Shown here piece after piece: positions 7,958 to 15,197 of a stretch of DNA of 18,717 bases. A program made the position numbers and the translations under genes. The notes below the pieces were generated by a model, which had not been told where the DNA came from, did no database searches, and worked only from the letters and a program-made list of their open reading frames with translations. Source of the DNA: SZUA-22 sp039714835 (lineage in GTDB: Bacteria > Bacteroidota > Ignavibacteria > Ignavibacteriales > Melioribacteraceae); assembly GCA_039714835.1 (NCBI GenBank), contig JBDLIN010000051.1:1-18717 (forward strand), written 5' to 3'. Each line of letters begins with the position of its first letter. Positions within the stretch are counted from its first letter, which is position 1.

Positions 7958-9040
7958 ATGCAAATTATTAAAAATCTAATCTTAACCGTAATTATTACAA
8001 TTCTTTTTTTTACTTTTTCGGTCACCAAAGGAATTGACAGAGGTAATAACGGAAGAATTAAGAACGATTTTAAGTTTCTTCCAATTCCATATATTAATTA
8101 TACTCGCTCTATTGGATTTCAACTTGGTGCGCTCCCTATGGCACAGTTTAATCTTTCACAAAAGGATACTCTTTCTCCCTCTTCGGTTGCCGGTCTTTTT
8201 GGTATGTATTCTACCAACAAGACATATTTCTTTTTTGGTTTTGCAAAACTCTATCTTAACGAAGATAATTGGAGATTTACAACTGCAGGTGGTACTGGTT
8301 CTGTAAACTTTCAATTCTATCTAGAGGCCCCTATCGATTCGTGGATACCCTACAACACAAAAATGACTATGTTTTTTATTGAAGCTCAAAGAAGAGCTTA
8401 TAAAAAACTCTATTTCGGATTAAGTTATATTTATCTAAAATTTGACACAGAAACAGAAATAACCGAGGGAGTATTTACAAATAACCTTAATGGTCTCGGA
8501 TTAAAGCTTTTGATGGATCATCGAAAAAACATTTACTATCCGAGAGATGGATTTTTAAGTAAAATCCAATATTTTACTTATCCCAAATTCATGGGTAACG
8601 AATCTATGTCAAATAAAATTAAGATCAGTTACAATCATTTTTTCCCATTTAGGAAAGGTGAAGATGTTATAGCAGCACGCGCTTTGGTTGGTTTAGGATT
8701 AGGCGATCTATCATTCAATCAGCAGTTTATAGTTGGACGTGGAGATGATCTAAGGGGATATACACAAGGAGAATACCGTGGTAATTATATCACTGTAATT
8801 CAGGGTGAATATCGTTGGAACCTAAATGATAGTAAATTTGGATTTGTTGGATTCTTGGGCCTTGCGGCAGTTTTTGAGTCTATTAATGAGGATCATAATG
8901 GTAAAATTTTACCAGGTGGTGGTGCAGGAATTAGATTCACAGTTTCAGAAGAAACCAACATGAATGTCGGAATCGATATTGCCGCTGGCAAAGGTGATTG
9001 GGGTATTTATTTCAGAGTCGGAGAATCATTTAATAAATAA
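7958..9040 (+). CDS. Small BamA/TamA-family outer-membrane beta-barrel protein without POTRA domains
   Basis: Residues 1-25 form a signal peptide (MQIIKN followed by a long hydrophobic core). The remaining ~335 residues look like an Omp85-type (surface antigen D15) barrel with no room for POTRA domains. The diagnostic loop-6 motif is present: GRGDDLRGYTQGEYRG (261-275), with LRGY standing for the usual (V/I)RG(F/Y). A DHRKNIYYPRDGFLSKI segment (187-203) matches the start of the D15 barrel, in which a strand follows a conserved NxxYPxxG. The C-terminal strands alternate hydrophobic and polar residues. Full BamA has five POTRAs and about 800 residues; stand-alone barrels of this kind are common in Bacteroidota/Ignavibacteria and their job is not established. 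It shares an apparent transcript with the LMW phosphatase and kinase, but I see no clear functional link. Confidence 0.8.
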   Translation: MQIIKNLILTVIITILFFTFSVTKGIDRGNNGRIKNDFKFLPIPYINYTRSIGFQLGALPMAQFNLSQKDTLSPSSVAGLFGMYSTNKTYFFFGFAKLYLNEDNWRFTTAGGTGSVNFQFYLEAPIDSWIPYNTKMTMFFIEAQRRAYKKLYFGLSYIYLKFDTETEITEGVFTNNLNGLGLKLLMDHRKNIYYPRDGFLSKIQYFTYPKFMGNESMSNKIKISYNHFFPFRKGEDVIAARALVGLGLGDLSFNQQFIVGRGDDLRGYTQGEYRGNYITVIQGEYRWNLNDSKFGFVGFLGLAAVFESINEDHNGKILPGGGAGIRFTVSEETNMNVGIDIAAGKGDWGIYFRVGESFNK

Positions 9041-9087
9041 AATTATATAATATTAAAATTTGCAAATAATTCTCTGATCAGTGAAAA

Positions 9088-9105
9088 CCTGCCTTTGCCG
9101 GCAGG
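9088..9105 (+). repeat. GC-rich inverted repeat (hairpin) upstream of rpmH
   Basis: CCTGCC (9088-9093), loop TTTGCC, then GGCAGG (9100-9105): a perfect 6-bp GC stem in an otherwise very AT-rich intergenic region. It is followed by AAGGTCTATTTTAT, so it could act as a weak terminator for the upstream OMP gene. Similar CCTGCC/GGCAGG hairpins are a common form of dispersed intergenic repeat, which is the alternative. Confidence 0.5.
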
Positions 9106-9137
9106 AAGGTCTATTTTATCCGTTAAGTCCGCGTGCC

Positions 9138-9156
9138 ATTTCCGCAAAAAGGAAAT
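9138..9156 (+). repeat. Second small inverted repeat upstream of rpmH
   Basis: ATTTCC (9138-9143), loop GCAAAAA, GGAAAT (9151-9156), followed by ATTTTG. A 6-bp stem without a real T-run; it may form one structured element with the GC-rich hairpin 45 bases upstream. Confidence 0.35.
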
Positions 9157-9186
9157 ATTTTGAACAAATACGAGGTAGCATAAATT

Positions 9187-9218
9187 ATTGTGTTTTTTCC
9201 ATTAATTGAGTAAATTTG
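9187..9218 (+). promoter_or_regulatory. Bacteroidota-type promoter of rpmH-rnpA-yidC
   Basis: The -7 element TAAATTTG (9211-9218) matches TAnnTTTG exactly. Twenty bases upstream lies ATTG (9187-9190), three of four bases of the TTTG -33 element, at the known spacing of 19-21. The predicted transcription start is about 9225, giving a leader of roughly 33 bases before the rpmH ATG. This is the best promoter I find in the window and supports a Bacteroidota-like primary sigma factor. Confidence 0.65.
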
Positions 9219-9257
9219 TTCTCTTTTTTAGAAATGAAATAACGATTAAGGTGAATT

Positions 9258-9404
9258 ATGAAAAGGACTTTTCAGCCAAGCAACAGAAAAAGAAAAAATA
9301 AGCACGGTTTTAGAGAAAGAATGTCTACTAAAGAAGGTAGAGCAGTATTGTCTCGTCGTAGAGCTAAAGGAAGAAAAAAACTAACTGTTAGTGACGAATA
9401 CTAG
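9258..9404 (+). CDS. rpmH: Large-subunit ribosomal protein bL34
   Basis: A 48-residue, highly basic ribosomal protein that binds 23S rRNA in the large subunit. It begins MKRTFQPSNRKRKNKHGFRE, followed by RMSTKEGRAVLSRRRAKGRK and a KLTVSDEY tail; the family signature KRTxQPSxRKRxxxHGFRxRM is complete. The SDEY tail is typical of FCB-group L34. AAGGTGA at 9248-9254 is a good ribosome-binding site next to the ATG. The last 14 bases overlap the start of rnpA, the usual neighbour near the chromosome origin in bacteria. No dnaA is visible in the window, and I found no DnaA-box cluster here. Confidence 0.97.
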   Translation: MKRTFQPSNRKRKNKHGFRERMSTKEGRAVLSRRRAKGRKKLTVSDEY

Positions 9405-9792
9405 TCAGAAACGATTTGGTCTTTCTAAATTAGAAAGAATAAAAAAAAAGAATGAATTTTCCCGGGTATATAGCTCGGGAAAAACAATTTACTCAAATAG
9501 CCGAAAATTAAAGGCTATTTTTTGTTTAGGGGAAGTTGAATCCAAAAAGATTAAAGTTGCTTTTGCAATTTCCAAAAGAGCAGGAAATGCCGTTTGGCGA
9601 AATAGACTACGAAGGTTACTAAGAGAATCGTATCGCTTGAACAAAGAAATTTTATTTGGTTGCAACCAATCATTTTTAGTGGTTTTTTCTCCAAATGCTT
9701 TTAATAAAAAAGAAACACCGAAATTATATTTGAAAGATGTTGAGACGGATATGATCAGTTTATTGGAAAAATTAAGAAAGAATTTGACATGA
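9391..9792 (+). CDS. rnpA: Ribonuclease P protein component, GTG start inside rpmH
   Basis: The protein subunit of RNase P, which with the catalytic RNA (rnpB, not in this window) cuts the 5' leader from tRNA precursors. It is 133 residues. The RNR signature is clear: KRAGNAVWRNRLRRLLRES (residues 62-80), preceded by KIKVAFAIS; the N-terminal KNEFSRVYSSGK (20-31) is the usual helix and FxxVYxxGK motif. The reading frame opens after a TAA at 9382-9384, and no ATG, GTG or TTG other than the GTG at 9391 precedes the conserved start of the domain, so that GTG is forced and the gene overlaps rpmH by 14 bases in the +1 frame. No close Shine-Dalgarno exists (the nearest, AAAGG, is about 20 bases away), so translation probably depends on ribosomes finishing rpmH. 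Confidence 0.94.
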   Translation: MTNTSQKRFGLSKLERIKKKNEFSRVYSSGKTIYSNSRKLKAIFCLGEVESKKIKVAFAISKRAGNAVWRNRLRRLLRESYRLNKEILFGCNQSFLVVFSPNAFNKKETPKLYLKDVETDMISLLEKLRKNLT

Positions 9793-9856
9793 CTTTTCAG
9801 CTTACAATTCAAATTAAATTATTATTACAATAAATTTTAATTATTGGTAGAGTTTA

Positions 9857-11749
9857 ATGGATAAACAAACAACACTTGCATTTATTTTAATGGGAATTAT
9901 TTTAGTTGTATGGCTATATTTTAATTCTCCTGAACCACAACCTCAACTTCCGGATACAACTGATACTACCGTTGTTAGTGAAAAACCTGAACAAGATAAA
10001 GACACAATTGCTGAAACTGCAAAAGCTGATCAAACAGTCAAGTCAGATAAATCTCAAACTGAAGAAACCACCGAACAATCCACTAATGTTTTTGCTGTAA
10101 CCGAGAAAGAAGGCCAGATCATTACTATCGAAACTGATCTTTCCAAAATTGAAATGACGAGTAAAGGTGGAAAGATTAGGAAAATATATCTTAAAAATTA
10201 CAATACGTGGTACTATAGAGATAAGGGAGAAGATGATTTCTACAACACTCATGTACAACTGATCAATCAAACTAATGGTGGTGATCTCGATCTTATCTTT
10301 GTCACTCATGAGGGTCAGCTTGTTAATACATCAAAACTTGATTTTGAATCCTCTACAGACAATCATTATTATAAACTCTCCGATAACGATTCCCTTACAC
10401 TAACGTATACTTTTGCTGTTGAGGAAGGAAAAGAAATTAAAAAGCATTTTGTTTTTTACGGTAATGATTATCAATCAAGATTTAATGTTGAAATGATCAA
10501 CATGAATAAAATTATTTCAGGATTAAGATATGATGTTGAATGGTCCAACGGTTTAAACTTCCTTGAAGAAAATTCTGTTGATGAAGCAACTTATGCTAAT
10601 TCAAGCGCATTCTCTGGTGAGGAGCAACTGGTTTTAGATGCTGATACAGACGGCGAAAAATTTGAAAAAGATATAAATGGGAAAGTAGATTGGATTAGTA
10701 TTAAAAGTAAGTATTTTGCTATGATACTTACCCCCGAAAATCCTTATTCAGAAGGTGGTGCAGGGTTTGAGGGAATATTCAAAGAGATTCCTGGATTAGG
10801 TCAGCGTGAATATTATAAAGCTAGTTTGAAAATTCCTTTTAAAAATCTAAATCATCAGCAAGATAATTTTTATTTATACTTAGGGCCTGTTGATTATCAT
10901 GTGCTAAAATCATACGATAATAATTACGATGCAATCTTTGATTTCGGAAGTTTCTTTGGTCTGAAAATTATAACTCGTCCAATTTCTGAGTATATACTTT
11001 TACCCCTTTTCACCTTTCTGCATAAGTTTGTTCCGAATTATGGTGTAGTGATTATTCTGTTTTCCATTATAATAAAAATTGCGCTCTATCCTCTTACCAG
11101 GCAAAGTTATCTGAGTATGAGAAAGATGCAGAAACTACAACCAAAAATTTCAGAATTAAAAGAGAAGTTCAAAGGGGATCAGCAAAGAATTCAAAAAGAA
11201 ACTATGGGTCTGTACAAAACTTATGGTGTAAATCCTGCCGGAGGTTGTTTACCAATGGTGCTGCAGATGCCTATACTTTTTGCCCTCTTTGCTTTTTTCA
11301 GAGTTGCCATTGAAATTAGACACCAGCCCTTTTTGTGGATCAACGATCTTGCTTCACCAGATTATGTTTACAACCTTGGTTTTGCAATTCCACTTGTTGG
11401 TGTAGATAAAATCACTATTCTAGCCCCACTACTTGGTATTACCATGTTCTTTCAACAGAAGATGACTGTTAAAGATCCAAGTCAAAAAGCAATGGTATAC
11501 ATGATGCCTATAATGATGACTTTTCTATTCATGGGATTTTCATCAGGACTTAATTTATATTACTTTATGTTTAACCTTTTATCAATAGGTCAGCAATATT
11601 ATATAAATCACAAAAAGGGTGATGATGATCTTCAACCTGTTAAAAGCAAGGGCAAGCAAGGGGGTGGATTTATGCAAAGGATGATGGAAGCTGCTGAAAA
11701 ACAAAAGCAGTCGCAAAACCAAGCCGCAAAGAAAAAACGAAAATTTTAA
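9857..11749 (+). CDS. yidC: Membrane protein insertase YidC/OxaA
   Basis: Inserts and folds inner-membrane proteins alone or with SecYEG. The 630-residue protein has the Gram-negative layout: an N-terminal membrane anchor (about 5-22), an acidic Thr/Gln/Glu-rich linker to about 75, a large periplasmic beta-domain to about 355, then the five-helix insertase core. Core landmarks are VVIILFSIIIKIALYPLTRQ (396-416 region), with Lys407 where E. coli has the groove Arg366 (comparison from memory), a basic cytoplasmic hairpin with MRKMQKLQPKISELKEKF, and NPAGGCLPMVLQMPILFALF. The C-terminus is a Lys/Gln-rich tail (GKQGGG, KKKRKF) that could contact ribosomes. It lies 64 bases after rnpA; the small gene yidD often found in between is missing. 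A hairpin follows the stop. Confidence 0.96.
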   Translation: MDKQTTLAFILMGIILVVWLYFNSPEPQPQLPDTTDTTVVSEKPEQDKDTIAETAKADQTVKSDKSQTEETTEQSTNVFAVTEKEGQIITIETDLSKIEMTSKGGKIRKIYLKNYNTWYYRDKGEDDFYNTHVQLINQTNGGDLDLIFVTHEGQLVNTSKLDFESSTDNHYYKLSDNDSLTLTYTFAVEEGKEIKKHFVFYGNDYQSRFNVEMINMNKIISGLRYDVEWSNGLNFLEENSVDEATYANSSAFSGEEQLVLDADTDGEKFEKDINGKVDWISIKSKYFAMILTPENPYSEGGAGFEGIFKEIPGLGQREYYKASLKIPFKNLNHQQDNFYLYLGPVDYHVLKSYDNNYDAIFDFGSFFGLKIITRPISEYILLPLFTFLHKFVPNYGVVIILFSIIIKIALYPLTRQSYLSMRKMQKLQPKISELKEKFKGDQQRIQKETMGLYKTYGVNPAGGCLPMVLQMPILFALFAFFRVAIEIRHQPFLWINDLASPDYVYNLGFAIPLVGVDKITILAPLLGITMFFQQKMTVKDPSQKAMVYMMPIMMTFLFMGFSSGLNLYYFMFNLLSIGQQYYINHKKGDDDLQPVKSKGKQGGGFMQRMMEAAEKQKQSQNQAAKKKRKF

Positions 11750-11751
11750 TG

Positions 11752-11807
11752 AGGAATAGCCGATCATCGAATTATTTAATTTTTTCAGAAGATAATCGGC
11801 ATTTCCT
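11752..11807 (+). terminator. Imperfect long-stem hairpin after yidC (possible terminator or leader structure)
   Basis: Arms AGGAATAGCCGAT (11752-11764) and ATCGGCATTTCCT (11795-11807) pair at 11 of 13 positions, with a two-base internal mismatch and a ~30-base AT-rich loop. TATTTTTG follows at once. It starts 2 bases after the yidC stop and ends 16 bases before the patatin gene, so it could terminate the yidC transcript or structure the next leader. The following TATTTTTG (11809-11816) also fits a Bacteroidota -7 element, but it would give an almost leaderless message and has no clear -33. Confidence 0.45.
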
Positions 11808-11823
11808 GTATTTTTGATACCGT

Positions 11824-14535
11824 ATGTTAATAAAATATAGAATAGCGGTATTCCTTATTTATTTAGCTCCAATTCTTGTAATTGCACAGAATGATACTCT
11901 CTATTTAAATCCCAGACTTGAAACAGTCCAGCTTCCCTTTGGTCTACAAATCAATAGACCTCAATGTTATCCTAAAGTTGCCTTAGCCCTAAGCGGTGGT
12001 GGCGCACGCGGTATTGCAACACTTGGTGTATTAGAAGCATTGGAAGAGAATCAAATTCCTATAGAATATATTGTCGGAACAAGCATGGGTAGTATTCTCG
12101 GTGGACTTTATTCGGCAGGATATTCAATTACAGAAATTGATTCAATTGTTCAGTCAACGGATTGGAATGAATTTTATAAGTTTTCAGAAACAAATCGAAA
12201 TGAATTGTTTTTAGATCAAAAAGTAACTGAGGATATTGCCCTTTTTTCAGTTAGGATGGATGGATTTACTCCTGTTATTCCTACATCGTTCAATACTGGT
12301 CAGCAATTTTTAAATTACTTAAATTTTCTAACACTAAACGCTCCTATACACGTTGGAAAAAATGATTTCAATTCTTTAAGATACAAATTCAGAGCGGTTA
12401 GTACTGATTTGGGAACTGGAAATTTAATTATGATTGATAGTGGCTCTTTGAGCAAAGCAATGAGAGCAAGTTCAAGTGTTAGTTTCTTGTTAGAACCAGT
12501 ACGCATTGATACTATGTTGCTCGTAGATGGGGGAGTTGTTGCAAATGTTCCTACTAAACCTGCTAGAGATATTGGTAGCGATTATGTAATAGCAATAAAT
12601 ACAACCAGCTCACTTAGAAGCAGAGAAGAATTGAATGATCCGTTGACGATTGCTGATCAATTAGTTTCAATTCCAATCAGTATGGTAACAAAGGAGAATC
12701 TAAAATTTGCTGATGTAACAATAACTCCGGAACTTGGTAAGAAAAAGAATGATGATTTTACAAATTTAGATAACTTAATTAAGTCAGGTTATCTTGCAAC
12801 TAAAAATCAAATTGTAAATATAAAGGATAGTCTCCGACAATTTGCTTTAAACAGTATTGATCAAGATCTTCTCTTTTTTGATCGGATTTTACCTTATAGT
12901 AAAAGCTCTGTTCTTGAAAATGAAATTGTTTCAAAATTTGCTAACTATGATTCTGTAAGTAATCATGAATTACTATTAGAATTAGGAAATTATATTTATT
13001 CTGGTGATTATGAACATATTTCTGCCGTTCTAATAACTGATAAAAATTTAGCAATACTGAAAATTGATCATAAACTTAAACCATTGATTAAGTCTATTGA
13101 CTTAAATGGGGTGAATAATGTAGATATCAGTAATCTTTATAAAATTCTTCAACCGCTTAATGAAAATCCATTTAATGAAAGAAAGGTGTCGCAAAGGATT
13201 TTAAAAGTTCTTCGGTATTATAGAAAATTCGGTCTTTCCATGGCAGATGTAAAGTCAGTTTCTTTTGATGCATCTTCAGGAATTTTAGTGATAGATATTG
13301 ATGAAGGAAAAATTAATAGTCTAACAATAAAAGGTAATCTTAAAACAGAAGATGAGGTAATTTTAAGAGAATTTCCTTTAGAAGAAAATGAATATTTTAT
13401 AGCGAATGATTTGTTCATAGGTCTTCGCAATTTAAAAGCTACCGGATTGTTTAAGTCGATAGATGTTCAGATAACTAATGCTGAAGAGGGAAAGGATGTT
13501 GTAATTGTTGTTGAAGAAAAAATTTCAAGTCTTATTCGGTTTGGATTAAAGGCAGATAATGAAAGATATGTACAATTTTCGGTTGATCTTAGAGATGAAA
13601 ATTTTTTTGGAACAGGAACAGAGTTAGGGGCACTATTTTTTGGTGGACTTAGAAATCAACTTGTCGTCGCAGAGCACAAAGCAAACAGAATATTCAACAC
13701 ATATCTAACCTATAAACTAAAGGGGTATTTTGATCTTCAGGATATAAACATTTATGAAGATGATGTTAGAGAAGATCCTGAAAGATTCTCACGTTCAAGA
13801 GTTGGTGAATATAGACAAAAGAAATATGGTGTACAGATAGGCCTTGGTATGCAGGCTGAAAAGGTTGGGAATATAATTGCTGATTTCAGATATGAAACTA
13901 ATTATACGCGCAATATTGCTGGTAATACAATTTCTCCTTCTAAATTTGATATTGCTGCACTTAGATTCAGAATGAGGATTGACACCCAGGATAAATATCC
14001 ATATCCGAATTCCGGTACATTTTTCGATACCTACTATGAAACATCTCAAACAATATTCGGTGCTGATATTAGCTATTCTCTTTATTCTCTTGATTATGTT
14101 GGTTACTTCTCCCTATCGCAATCAAGCACTCTAAATCCATCAATTAAACTCGGTGTAGCTGATGAAACCCTACCCCTTTCTCAGCAGTTTTCTTTTGGAG
14201 GTCAGTATTCTTTCTTAGGCTATAGAGAACACGAATACCGAGGAAGACAAATATTTATAGGCTCATTGCAATACAGGTACAAACTTCCATTTAAAATCTG
14301 GTTCGATACATATATTTCTGTTCGTTATGATGTAGGAAATATTTGGGAAAAAAAGGAAGAGATGAAATTCAAAGAGTTTAAACAGGGTTTTGGCGCCATT
14401 CTTTCTTTTGATACTCCAATCGGTCCCGCGGATTTTGCCATTGGTAGAAGCATTCTTATTGATAGAGGTATTACCGAGGGGTATATTGTTAGAGGGCCAA
14501 CAGAATTATACTTTACAATTGGTTACTTTTTCTAG
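11824..14535 (+). CDS. Patatin-like phospholipase fused to POTRA domains and an Omp85-type beta-barrel
   Basis: A surface-directed lipase of the type Vd (PlpD-like) autotransporter architecture, 903 residues. Residues 1-21 are a signal peptide. The patatin domain (about 50-330) has the oxyanion loop GGGARG (58-63), nucleophile elbow GTSMG with Ser87, the ASSSVS segment (215-220), and DGG with Asp235 completing the Ser/Asp dyad. It would hydrolyse phospholipid acyl esters. Residues 420-572 hold two POTRA-like units (KSIDLNGVNNVDISNLYKIL and INSLTIKGNLKTEDEVILREF mark their first strands), and a degenerate third may lie at about 385-420. The barrel follows (573-903), with GLKADNERYVQF, DLRDENFFGTGTELG and an aromatic end, YFTIGYFF. 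The loop-6 motif reads FLGY (797-800) instead of the Omp85 RGY/RGF. Whether the lipase is released or stays attached is unknown. No ribosome-binding site is evident. Confidence 0.92.
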   Translation: MLIKYRIAVFLIYLAPILVIAQNDTLYLNPRLETVQLPFGLQINRPQCYPKVALALSGGGARGIATLGVLEALEENQIPIEYIVGTSMGSILGGLYSAGYSITEIDSIVQSTDWNEFYKFSETNRNELFLDQKVTEDIALFSVRMDGFTPVIPTSFNTGQQFLNYLNFLTLNAPIHVGKNDFNSLRYKFRAVSTDLGTGNLIMIDSGSLSKAMRASSSVSFLLEPVRIDTMLLVDGGVVANVPTKPARDIGSDYVIAINTTSSLRSREELNDPLTIADQLVSIPISMVTKENLKFADVTITPELGKKKNDDFTNLDNLIKSGYLATKNQIVNIKDSLRQFALNSIDQDLLFFDRILPYSKSSVLENEIVSKFANYDSVSNHELLLELGNYIYSGDYEHISAVLITDKNLAILKIDHKLKPLIKSIDLNGVNNVDISNLYKILQPLNENPFNERKVSQRILKVLRYYRKFGLSMADVKSVSFDASSGILVIDIDEGKINSLTIKGNLKTEDEVILREFPLEENEYFIANDLFIGLRNLKATGLFKSIDVQITNAEEGKDVVIVVEEKISSLIRFGLKADNERYVQFSVDLRDENFFGTGTELGALFFGGLRNQLVVAEHKANRIFNTYLTYKLKGYFDLQDINIYEDDVREDPERFSRSRVGEYRQKKYGVQIGLGMQAEKVGNIIADFRYETNYTRNIAGNTISPSKFDIAALRFRMRIDTQDKYPYPNSGTFFDTYYETSQTIFGADISYSLYSLDYVGYFSLSQSSTLNPSIKLGVADETLPLSQQFSFGGQYSFLGYREHEYRGRQIFIGSLQYRYKLPFKIWFDTYISVRYDVGNIWEKKEEMKFKEFKQGFGAILSFDTPIGPADFAIGRSILIDRGITEGYIVRGPTELYFTIGYFF

Positions 14536-14543
14536 AGCTTTTC

Positions 14544-14578
14544 AGAAACCCAATCCCGCTAAGCGGAATTGGGTTTCT
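14544..14578. terminator. Strong bidirectional intrinsic terminator
   Basis: AGAAACCCAAT (14544-14554) pairs perfectly with ATTGGGTTTCT (14568-14578). Inside, CCGC/GCGG extends the stem after one mismatch and leaves a three-base loop. TTT follows on the plus strand and a T-rich tail on the other, so it ends both the patatin gene and the convergent nuclease-like gene. Confidence 0.85.
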
Positions 14579-14591
14579 TTAAAATTATTTG

Positions 14592-15080
14592 TTAAATATA
14601 TTTAAGCAAATTAGCCTTTGTAAAATCTGGAAGATCTTTTTCAAATTCAACTGTTCTGTTTTTATCCCATTGTTTATTCGCGGATAAGTTATGAGTATGC
14701 TTATTAAGAACAGCGAACTTTCTTTTTATTATTTTCCCTTCATTATCTATAACAAAAAACGCAACTATTAATGGAAGTAAAAATTCATTGCTCCATTTTT
14801 TATATGACTTTACCGCTCTTTCATTTACAAGCCAAGTTGATCCATGTTTTCCCTTCCAATCCAATAATGCTGATTTACCATTATAAGTAATGATTGTATC
14901 AGGTTTGTCTTCCCCCTTTTCCCATACTTTTTTAAATCGATTATCTTCTCCAAATTCTGTACATTCAAATCCCCATTGTGTTAATAAATTTCTACCCGTA
15001 TATTCAGCAATATCATGGAGTTTGTAATTTTTTCTAAAATCTTTAGTTGATTTTGATGGATTGAAATCTAAATTTTTCAT
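14592..15080 (-). CDS. Hypothetical protein with a probable PD-(D/E)XK nuclease core
   Basis: I do not recognise a named family. The 162-residue product shows the order of motifs expected of a PD-(D/E)XK nuclease fold: a helix with Glu26 (HDIAEYTGRNLLTQWGF, 22-38), a strand with KPDTIITYNG (59-68) where Asp61 is the motif-II acid, then SALLDWKGKHG (70-80) where Asp74 and Lys76 form the D-x-K of motif III, and an amphipathic helix VNERAVKSYKKW (85-96). Spacing resembles small resolvases and restriction-enzyme-like folds, and the metal-binding residues are all present, so it is likely active if the assignment is right. The remaining C-terminus has a beta-rich LPLIVAFFVIDNEGKI segment (102-117) and no extra DNA-binding domain. 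It is a solitary gene, divergent from a secreted hydrolase, with no methylase, toxin/antitoxin partner or defence gene beside it. Specific role unknown. Confidence 0.5.
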   Translation of the reverse strand: MKNLDFNPSKSTKDFRKNYKLHDIAEYTGRNLLTQWGFECTEFGEDNRFKKVWEKGEDKPDTIITYNGKSALLDWKGKHGSTWLVNERAVKSYKKWSNEFLLPLIVAFFVIDNEGKIIKRKFAVLNKHTHNLSANKQWDKNRTVEFEKDLPDFTKANLLKYI

Positions 15081-15197
15081 AAATAAAAATAGTAAACCAA
15101 TTCGATTTTTTCACTTTGTCTTATAAACTATTTGAAAGAATAGGAGAAAAACTTAAATTATATAATCTTAAATCAATTAATGTTTTGGATGGAAAAG

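Noticed and set aside
9117..9125. Possible DnaA box near rpmH (TTATCCGTT)
   Set aside because: It matches TTATCCACA at only six leading bases, and there is no cluster of such boxes.
13218..13430. Minus-strand open frame opposite the patatin-barrel gene
   Set aside because: It has no ribosome-binding site or recognisable domain and is antisense to a well-supported gene.
15180..15197. Upstream ATG at 15180 for the secreted hydrolase
   Set aside because: The ATG at 15198 gives a cleaner signal peptide (MKNLLLLLL) and is preceded by a GGA/AAAG-rich stretch; the longer start cannot be excluded.
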